Source: an uncultured Burkholderiales Genera incertae sedis bacterium
GTDB taxonomy: Bacteria > Pseudomonadota > Gammaproteobacteria > Burkholderiales > Eutrophovitaceae
Assembly (NCBI GenBank): GCA_905479505.1
Contig: CAJQMS010000048.1
Span: 1 to 5,617 of the forward strand
DNA length: 5,617 nt
Direction of reading: 5' to 3'
In this document: one piece after another, positions 1 through 5,617 of the stretch
How positions within the stretch are numbered: the first letter of the stretch is position 1
Layout of the letters: each line of letters starts with the position of its first letter
Notes under the pieces: model-generated
What the model saw: only the letters and a program-made list of their open reading frames with translations
The model's database searches: none
What the model was told of the DNA's origin: nothing
Translations under genes and position numbers: made by a program

Positions 1-8
1 ACAAAATC

Positions 9-1418
9 ATGAGTATCAACTATAACGATAAGATCCCAAATAATGTGAACCTTGCGAACGATCGCAAACTCCAAAGGGCCCTAGAACATTGGCAACCCCA
101 CTTCCTAAAGTGGTGGAGCGATCAAGGCCCAAAAGGTTTTCAATCTAACGATGTATACCTCAGGACTGCGGTTGGTGTAGATGCGAAAGGTTGGGCTAGC
201 TATGGGCATGTCAAAATGCCCGACTATCGTTGGGGCATCTTTTTAGCTGACCAAATCCCTGACAGAACAATTGGATTTGGAGATCATTTTGGGGAACCGG
301 TTTGGCAACAAGTGCCTGGTGAGCTTAGATCCCAGTTCAGAAGAATCATCGTAACGCAGGGGGATACAGAACCGGCCTCAGTGGAACAGCAAAAATTACT
401 CGGGTTAACTTGCCCTTCGCTCTACGACCTCAGAAATTTGTTCCAAGTAAACGTTGAAGAGGGCCGACACTTGTGGGCTATGGTTTATCTACTTCACTGC
501 TACTTCGGACGAGACGGCAGAGAAGAAGCGGAAGAGCTGCTTGCGCGGCATTCCGGAGATACCGATAACCCACGCATTCTCGGTACATTTAACGAGCCGA
601 TCAGTGATTGGTTGTCGTTTTTTATGTTTACTTACTTCACCGACCGTGATGGCAAGTTCCAACTCAAAAGCCTTAGCGAATCGGCGTTTGACCCGCTCGC
701 GAGGACCTGTCGATTTATGCTAACCGAAGAAGCGCATCATATGTTTGTCGGGGAGACCGGGGTGGGACGCGTAATCAAACGCTCTTTGGAAGTCATGACC
801 GAAATCGGTACTGACGATCCAGTGGCCATTAGACAACAAGGTGCGGTTGACTTAGAAACGCTTCAAAGATATTTAAATTTTTGGTTTACTTCCTCTCTTG
901 ACCTTTTTGGCTCTGAAATATCCTCAAACGCCGCAATGTCATTTGCCAGCGGCATTAAGGGACGACCTGATGAAGGGCGCTACGAGGACCACTTGTGCAA
1001 CGACGCCACCTACGACGTAGACACTCCTGAGGGAATGGAGAGAGTTAACTTAAGAAATGCAATGAATGACGTCACTAGAGGAGCTTACGTAAAGGACTGT
1101 GAGATTGGGATCAAACGATGGAACATGATGATCAAAAGAGCAAAACACGACGTAACGCTCTCCCTACCTAGTACCCGTTTTAACCGAACAATTGGAAGTT
1201 GGGCTAACGTACCGACCGATCCCAATGGTCAAAAAATCAGCCAAGCTGACTTCGACAAAAAGAAATCGAATTGGTTACCAACCGAATCTGATCAAAGCTT
1301 CATCAGAAGCTTGATGCAATGCGTCAATGAGCCTGGAAAAATGGCAGGATGGATTGCGCCACCGGATAGAGGTATCAACAACAATCCTGTGGACTACGAG
1401 TACGTCCGATTAAAGTAA
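9..1418 (+). CDS. boxB: Benzoyl-CoA 2,3-epoxidase (2,3-dioxygenase) subunit B, BoxB
   Basis: BoxB is the diiron oxygenase of the aerobic 'box' pathway. In the cytoplasm it converts benzoyl-CoA and O2 to 2,3-epoxybenzoyl-CoA, with electrons from the reductase BoxA; BoxC then opens the ring by hydrolysis. The 469-residue protein matches the usual family length of about 470-475 and is recognised along its whole length, from the N-terminal KIPNNVNL through the Trp-rich HWQPHFLKWW (residues 27-36) to the C-terminal GWIAPPDRGINNNPVDYEYV (448-467). The ferritin-like diiron ligands are visible: E121 (GDTEPAS), the ExxH pair E151/H154 (EEGRH), D212 (TDRDGKF) and the ExxH pair E241/H244 (TEEAHH). They fit, with a shift of about one residue, the ligand set I recall for Azoarcus evansii BoxB. 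ATG at 9 is chosen because family members begin at this point; no ribosome binding site can be judged from 8 upstream bases. boxA and boxC would be expected nearby but are outside the window. Regulation is not visible. The product call is secure; kinetic competence is inferred from the intact ligands. Confidence 0.96.
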   Translation: MSINYNDKIPNNVNLANDRKLQRALEHWQPHFLKWWSDQGPKGFQSNDVYLRTAVGVDAKGWASYGHVKMPDYRWGIFLADQIPDRTIGFGDHFGEPVWQQVPGELRSQFRRIIVTQGDTEPASVEQQKLLGLTCPSLYDLRNLFQVNVEEGRHLWAMVYLLHCYFGRDGREEAEELLARHSGDTDNPRILGTFNEPISDWLSFFMFTYFTDRDGKFQLKSLSESAFDPLARTCRFMLTEEAHHMFVGETGVGRVIKRSLEVMTEIGTDDPVAIRQQGAVDLETLQRYLNFWFTSSLDLFGSEISSNAAMSFASGIKGRPDEGRYEDHLCNDATYDVDTPEGMERVNLRNAMNDVTRGAYVKDCEIGIKRWNMMIKRAKHDVTLSLPSTRFNRTIGSWANVPTDPNGQKISQADFDKKKSNWLPTESDQSFIRSLMQCVNEPGKMAGWIAPPDRGINNNPVDYEYVRLK

Positions 1419-1446
1419 AAAAAGGGAAGCTGTTGCTTCCCTTTTT
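1417..1446. terminator. Bidirectional intrinsic terminator between boxB and the efflux permease gene
   Basis: A perfect 7-bp GC-containing stem, GGGAAGC (1424-1430) with GCTTCCC (1435-1441), closes on the 4-base loop TGTT. It is flanked by seven A (1417-1423) on the left and five T (1442-1446) on the right, which can extend the stem by up to five A-T pairs. Read on the + strand the hairpin is followed by a U run just after the boxB stop codon TAA (1416-1418), whose last two bases belong to the A tract. Read on the - strand it lies about 44 bases past the permease stop and is followed by a longer run of seven U. The structure therefore suits termination of both convergent units. Function is inferred from structure; no other candidate terminator is seen in this gap. 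Confidence 0.9.
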
Positions 1447-1489
1447 AAAATAGCGACTCATAGTCACTTCTTAAATAATGTCAACGCAG

Positions 1490-4400
1490 TTATGTGCCAT
1501 CTCGAATACGTGGAGTCGTTCTTACGATTAGCGAGTATGCGACCGGAATAATAAACAGCGTTAATAACGTGCCAATAGAAACACCGCCGACAATTACCCA
1601 ACCTATCGCTCGGCGCGCCTCCGCACCAGCACCAGTTGAAAGCGCCAACGGAAGAGCACCAAGCACCGTGGCCAGAGCGGTCATTAGAATAGGGCGCAAC
1701 CTAAGCGTAGAGGCCTCTAGCACAGCTTCCACTTTCTCTTGGCCAGCTCTACGCAGTTGATTTGCGAATTCCACGATCAAAATACCATTCTTCGTAATTA
1801 ATCCAACCAGCATGACAAGACCGATCCGGCTGTATACGTTCAAAGTACCACCATCGCCGAATTTTGAATTTAACCACATCACAAAAAGCGCTCCCAGAAA
1901 AGCTAAAGGCACGGTAAGCATGATGACAAAAGGCCCAATGAAACTCTCAAACTGGGCGGCTAAAACGAGATAGATGAATATTAATGCGAGCACTAACGTC
2001 ACTTTCATCTCGTCCCCGCTCTCTCGATATTCCCTTGATGATCCATTTAGGTCAGTCGTCACAGTTTTGGGTAATTCCTGCGCAACAATTGAGTCAATAA
2101 AATCCAACACCTCACCCTGACTGGCCTCTGGACCTACGTTACCGTTAATAATTGCTGCACGAAATCTATTAAAGTGATTCAATTCCTTCGGCGTCACCGT
2201 TTCTTCGACAGTTACGAGATTTGATAATTGGACTAGCTGCCCGCTTCTAGCACGGACGTAGATTGATGTCAGGTCGGTCGGCTCACGTCTTTTTGCATCC
2301 TCCATTTGCAACACGACATCATATTGTTTCCCCTCCCGTTTATATCGAGTGACGTCGCGTCCCCCTAGGAGCGTTTCTACCGTAGTGCCAATCGTGGCCA
2401 TTGATATTCCCATTGATGCAGCCTTATCACGGTCAACATTAACCCTCAACTGAGGTTTATTAAGCTTCAAGTCAGTGTCTAGCCCGGTAATACCAGGATA
2501 AGCACTCAATTTAGCCATCACTTTATTAACATGGCCTTGCAGTTCCTCATATGAATTTCCGTAGATTACATATTCAATCTCCTTAGCTGTGAAGCTTTGC
2601 CCTAAAGATAGAGGATTAATCGCAAATGAGATAACGCCAGGAATACCCCCAAACAGTTTAGGAGTAATTTGTTTGCTGATATCAAGCTGGTTGCGCTTTC
2701 TTGTATCCCAATGCTCTAATATAGCGAAACCAATGGCAAAATTAACGGGGTTAGGTCTCTCTAAACCGGGAGCCACAACTTCAAAAAGCGTCTCGATTTC
2801 AGGAACATCTGCGTCTAAAATTCCGGCGACCTGTTGCATATAACGATCGGTATACTGCATTGTCGCCCCCTCAGGAGCAATCGCAAAAGCCATGAAAAAA
2901 CCGCGATCTTCAAGCGGAGAGAGCTCGAGCTTTAGCTGAGCAAACAAACTAATCATCGCAATGATTGCAACCACGAAAATACCGACAATAAAGAACCAGC
3001 CTTTGAGGAATAATTTTAATACCGACGCATACCCGTTATTAATACTTTGAAAAACTGCTTCACTAAATTTATAGATGGGGCCATGGTTCTCTTCTTTTTT
3101 AAGTAACACCGAGCACATCATAGGCGTTAATGTCAGCGCTACAAACCCGCTCACTAAAACGGCGGAGACAACGGTAAGTGCAAATTCAACAAATAATTGA
3201 CCGACGCGACCGGTTATAAAAACGAGCGGTGTAAAAACTGCGACCAACGTAATCGTCATGGCAACAACTGCAAATCCGATCTCCCTTGCCCCTTTCATCG
3301 CAGCTTCAAAGCGATTCATGCCGGATTCGATGTGTCGATGAATGTTCTCCAACATCACAATCGCATCATCAACCACTAGGCCGACCGAGAGCACAATTCC
3401 GAGAAGCGTTAAGACATTAATCGAGAATCCGAGTATGTAAAGAAAAAAGAAAGAGCCGATGAGCGAGATCGGTATTGTGACAATTGGGATAATCGTCGCA
3501 CGGACGCTCCGTAAAAACACGAAAATAACGAGCACCACCAGAATGAGGGCCTCGATAAGCACTTTATATACAGAGTCAATCGCTGCAGAGATGAATTGAG
3601 AAGTATCAAAAGCTACTTTCATTGACATGCCGTCAGGCAAACCACTGATCAATTGCGGCAGCAAGTCTCTGACCGCCTGGGCTAGTGCTAACGTATTTCC
3701 AGTGGACTGCTTCACAACGCCTAAACCCAGAGCCTCTTCGCCCGAAATTCGGACGATTTTTCTATTCTCGTATGGAGCCGGAATTGCATAACCCACGTCT
3801 TTGATCCTTATCGGGTAGCCGGATACCTCCCGAATGATCATATTATTAAATGCTTCCGGGCTCTTAAGGTCGGTTTCAGTCAAAACCGTCAATTCTCGGT
3901 CACTACTCTCAATACGCCCACCGGGAGAGTCCAGATTTTGCTGACGTAACGCCACCTCTACGTCCTGAATTGTCAGGCCCCTCGCAGCGAGTTTCTCACG
4001 GTCAATCCAAACTCTCATGGCGTATCGACGCTCACCACCAATGATAACGGTTGCAACTCCAGAGAGGGTTTTTAAAGGATCCGTCAAATATCGGTCAGCA
4101 TAGTCAGTGAGCTCCATTGGACTGTGTCGGTCGCTCTTCAAAGCTAACCACAGTACAGGCCAAGCATCTGCTTCTATTTTAGATACGATGGGGTCATCAG
4201 CGCTTTCAGGCAACAAACTCTGTATGCGCGACACCCTGTCCCGAACATCATTCGCCGCGGCTTCAACGTCTCGGTCTGTTAAGAAGGTTACCGTGATCTC
4301 ACTGACCTCTTCTTTACTTTTAGACTTGATAGTATTGACACCTTCAATACCCGACAAAACATCTTCTATTGGGGTAGTGATGACGCTCTCGACAACCTGT

Positions 4401-4567
4401 GCGGTAGCACCTTTATAAATGGTTCTCACTGAGACTGTAGGAGGATCAATTTTAGGATATTCCCTGACCGAGAGGCGATCGAACGAAATAAAGCCCAGCA
4501 ACACAATTAGCAAACTGAAAACGGTCGCTAAAACGGGTCTTCGTATGGAGATTTCAGAAAGAATCAT
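1490..4567 (-). CDS. RND-family efflux transporter, inner-membrane permease (HAE-1/AcrB-like)
   Basis: This is a complete proton-driven RND pump of the AcrB/MexB/MexF superfamily, expected as a trimer that takes substrates from the periplasm or membrane and passes them to an outer-membrane channel. The 1025 residues are close to AcrB (1049). The expected duplicated layout is visible: TM1 about 11-29, a periplasmic porter/docking loop about 30-332, TM2-TM6 about 336-488, TM7 about 523-545, a second periplasmic loop about 546-853, and TM8-TM12 about 855-1015. The proton relay is intact: D400 and D401 in TM4 (GLVVDDAIVMLEN), K926 in TM10 (GLITKNGIL), and R956 and T963 at TM11 (RLRPILMT), matching AcrB D407, D408, K940, R971 and T978. 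The start MILSEISIRRPVLATV is the family's usual N-terminus, which supports ATG at 4567-4565. The adapter gene lies 49 bases upstream on the same strand, so the two are probably co-transcribed. Substrate cannot be told from sequence: a drug/organic-solute pump is likelier than a metal (CusA-type) pump, because the overall pattern is HAE-1 and no Met cluster was noticed in the periplasmic parts. Confidence 0.96.
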   Translation of the reverse strand: MILSEISIRRPVLATVFSLLIVLLGFISFDRLSVREYPKIDPPTVSVRTIYKGATAQVVESVITTPIEDVLSGIEGVNTIKSKSKEEVSEITVTFLTDRDVEAAANDVRDRVSRIQSLLPESADDPIVSKIEADAWPVLWLALKSDRHSPMELTDYADRYLTDPLKTLSGVATVIIGGERRYAMRVWIDREKLAARGLTIQDVEVALRQQNLDSPGGRIESSDRELTVLTETDLKSPEAFNNMIIREVSGYPIRIKDVGYAIPAPYENRKIVRISGEEALGLGVVKQSTGNTLALAQAVRDLLPQLISGLPDGMSMKVAFDTSQFISAAIDSVYKVLIEALILVVLVIFVFLRSVRATIIPIVTIPISLIGSFFFLYILGFSINVLTLLGIVLSVGLVVDDAIVMLENIHRHIESGMNRFEAAMKGAREIGFAVVAMTITLVAVFTPLVFITGRVGQLFVEFALTVVSAVLVSGFVALTLTPMMCSVLLKKEENHGPIYKFSEAVFQSINNGYASVLKLFLKGWFFIVGIFVVAIIAMISLFAQLKLELSPLEDRGFFMAFAIAPEGATMQYTDRYMQQVAGILDADVPEIETLFEVVAPGLERPNPVNFAIGFAILEHWDTRKRNQLDISKQITPKLFGGIPGVISFAINPLSLGQSFTAKEIEYVIYGNSYEELQGHVNKVMAKLSAYPGITGLDTDLKLNKPQLRVNVDRDKAASMGISMATIGTTVETLLGGRDVTRYKREGKQYDVVLQMEDAKRREPTDLTSIYVRARSGQLVQLSNLVTVEETVTPKELNHFNRFRAAIINGNVGPEASQGEVLDFIDSIVAQELPKTVTTDLNGSSREYRESGDEMKVTLVLALIFIYLVLAAQFESFIGPFVIMLTVPLAFLGALFVMWLNSKFGDGGTLNVYSRIGLVMLVGLITKNGILIVEFANQLRRAGQEKVEAVLEASTLRLRPILMTALATVLGALPLALSTGAGAEARRAIGWVIVGGVSIGTLLTLFIIPVAYSLIVRTTPRIRDGT

Positions 4568-4577
4568 AAGTCACTTA

Positions 4578-4581
4578 ACCT
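4578..4581 (-). promoter_or_regulatory. Weak putative ribosome binding site for the RND permease
   Basis: On the - strand the bases AGGT (4581 down to 4578) lie 10 bases before the permease ATG (4567). This is only a partial Shine-Dalgarno match, at a slightly long spacing. No better purine-rich match occurs in the 49-base gap after the adapter gene. The start itself rests on family alignment rather than on this site. Confidence 0.35.
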
Positions 4582-4616
4582 AATTACAAATTTGTCCTGG
4601 CACAAAACACTATGCT

Positions 4617-5617
4617 TTATTTAGCGCCACTAATCACCGTAACCGGTGCCCCATCTCTTATTTTCATCTGACCCTCAGACACAACGACATCACCAGGACT
4701 TAATCCATCAATTATCTCGACGAACCCTGGCGACCTTTGACCTAGCTCTACTTTTACAAGAGACACTTTGCCATCGACAACTTTATATACAAAATTCTCA
4801 GTACCTTGAGGCCACAATGCTCGCTCCGGAACAGATAGCGCATTTTTCTTTTTCGACATAACGAGAGAAACTCTGGCGAACATACCAGAGTGTAGTTTAC
4901 CCGCCTTATTATTAACTCGGGCTCGCACAAGAGCAGTTCTGGTTTCGCTGTCTATTCCGGTTTCTATTGCATATACCTTCCCCTTAAAGGGAGTAGTCGC
5001 ATAGGCGTCAACGATTAACGAAATTGATTGTCCGCTTCTAATCTTTGAGAGGTATATCTCAGGCACTCTAAAATCGACTTTAACTGAGCTCAAATCCTCC
5101 AATTTTGCGATGTCATCCCCGGCCTCCAGATAAGCGCCGAGGCTGACTTTCCTCAAACCGACAACACCAGAGAATGGAGCAGTAATGACTGTTTTTTGCA
5201 ACCGGGCGTCCGCACCCTGCACCATAGCAGCTAATCTCGATACGGCTCCAGCTTGTATATCTAACGCCTCTTTACTGATGAATTTTTGCTGATATAACTC
5301 TTTCAATCTCAGGAACCGCTGCTTCTCTGTTCTAAGCTCAGCGTTAACGGCCGCGAGTTCAGCTCGATACTCTCGGTCATCCAACGACACGAGTAACTGA
5401 TCAAGCTTAACGTTTTGTCCTTCATCAAAATTTAATTTTGTAAGACGACCAGCGATCTCAGTTCTTATGCGGACAGATTCATTTGCGACCACAGTGCCCA
5501 CGGCGGTGATATCCTCAACGAGGTCACCGACAAGCACTGAGGAAGCTTTAACAGGCAACCCTCTCGGTTTTGCCGGTGCGGTTTTTTCAGTCTTTTCAGC
5601 AGCAACAACAGGCTGTT
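4617..5617 (-). CDS. RND efflux periplasmic adapter subunit (membrane fusion protein, HlyD/AcrA-like), 5' end missing
   Basis: This encodes the periplasmic adapter that bridges the RND permease to an outer-membrane channel. The reading frame is open to the window edge, so the gene is partial. The N-terminal signal peptide or lipoprotein/membrane anchor is outside; the visible part opens with a Lys/Ala/Pro-rich linker (EKTEKTAPAKPRG). TTG at 5558-5556 could be read as a start, but it falls inside the linker and would leave an exported protein without a signal, so it is taken as internal Leu. Numbering that Leu as 1, the order is: first half of the barrel-sandwich (lipoyl) domain about 25-60 (AGRLTKLNFDEGQ), an alpha-helical coiled-coil hairpin about 62-122, the second lipoyl half from ITAPFSGVVG (125-134), a beta-barrel about 148-232, and the membrane-proximal domain about 240-313. 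The hairpin turn carries R84-x3-L88-x6-S95 (5309-5274), matching AcrA R128/L132/S139, the pattern associated with TolC-type channel docking. It lies directly upstream of the permease gene, 49 bases away, and is its cognate partner by context. Confidence 0.93.
   Translation of the reverse strand, partial: QPVVAAEKTEKTAPAKPRGLPVKASSVLVGDLVEDITAVGTVVANESVRIRTEIAGRLTKLNFDEGQNVKLDQLLVSLDDREYRAELAAVNAELRTEKQRFLRLKELYQQKFISKEALDIQAGAVSRLAAMVQGADARLQKTVITAPFSGVVGLRKVSLGAYLEAGDDIAKLEDLSSVKVDFRVPEIYLSKIRSGQSISLIVDAYATTPFKGKVYAIETGIDSETRTALVRARVNNKAGKLHSGMFARVSLVMSKKKNALSVPERALWPQGTENFVYKVVDGKVSLVKVELGQRSPGFVEIIDGLSPGDVVVSEGQMKIRDGAPVTVISGAK

Noticed and set aside
454..723. 89-codon open frame on the + strand, overlapping boxB in another frame
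   Set aside because: It sits inside a well-conserved part of boxB containing three of the diiron ligands (H154, D212 and the neighbourhood of E241), and nothing suggests it is expressed.
1455..1465. Short inverted repeat GACT-CAT-AGTC downstream of the main terminator
   Set aside because: The 4-bp stem with a 3-base loop is too weak to mean much, and the neighbouring hairpin already explains termination.
4107..4418. Open frame of 103 codons on the + strand, antisense to the permease
   Set aside because: It lies wholly inside the permease gene, whose protein is conserved throughout this stretch. Its translation is low-complexity, Ser/Leu/Thr-rich and resembles no family I know. Other antisense frames at 1494-1760, 2589-2843, 3197-3379 and 4646-4861 were rejected for the same reason.
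4586..4595. Perfect 10-base palindrome ACAAATTTGT in the adapter-permease gap, a possible operator
   Set aside because: A 10-base palindrome is expected a few times in a window of this size by chance. It does not extend at the flanks, has no loop for a hairpin, and lies inside an operon rather than at a promoter.
5556..5558. TTG as the start codon of the adapter gene
   Set aside because: The frame stays open to the window edge with a Lys/Ala/Pro linker typical of adapters between signal/anchor and the first domain. A start here would produce an exported protein with no export signal.

Overview
The window has the dense, mid-40s %GC (estimated by eye) layout of a Gram-negative bacterial chromosome. 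A tripartite-type RND efflux system implies an outer membrane, and an aerobic benzoyl-CoA epoxidase (BoxB) points to a proteobacterium that degrades aromatic compounds. Beta- or gammaproteobacteria are the likeliest guess, but the sequence alone does not settle the lineage.

Layout: positions 9-1418 on the + strand hold a complete boxB gene, the oxygenase component of benzoyl-CoA 2,3-epoxidase. Only 8 bases lie upstream of it, so its promoter and any boxA/boxC partners are outside the window. A short convergent intergenic region follows (1419-1489), with a strong hairpin flanked by A and T tracts that can stop transcription from both sides. On the - strand, reading from the right edge, come the 3' part of a periplasmic adapter gene (5617 down to 4617, its 5' end lost off the window) and, after a 49-base gap, a complete RND inner-membrane transporter gene (4567-1490).

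How they work together: adapter and permease form a conventional two-gene efflux operon. The adapter should link the proton-driven permease to an outer-membrane channel, and its hairpin carries the R-x3-L-x6-S pattern known from TolC-docking adapters. No channel gene follows the permease, so the channel must be encoded elsewhere. BoxB belongs to a separate, oppositely transcribed unit for aerobic benzoate degradation through CoA thioesters. A link between pump and pathway (for example export of aromatic acids) is possible but rests only on adjacency.

No mobile element, CRISPR array, RNA gene or unrecognised gene was found. All key residues looked for in BoxB and the permease are present. This looks like an ordinary region, and I do not see evidence for an undescribed system.
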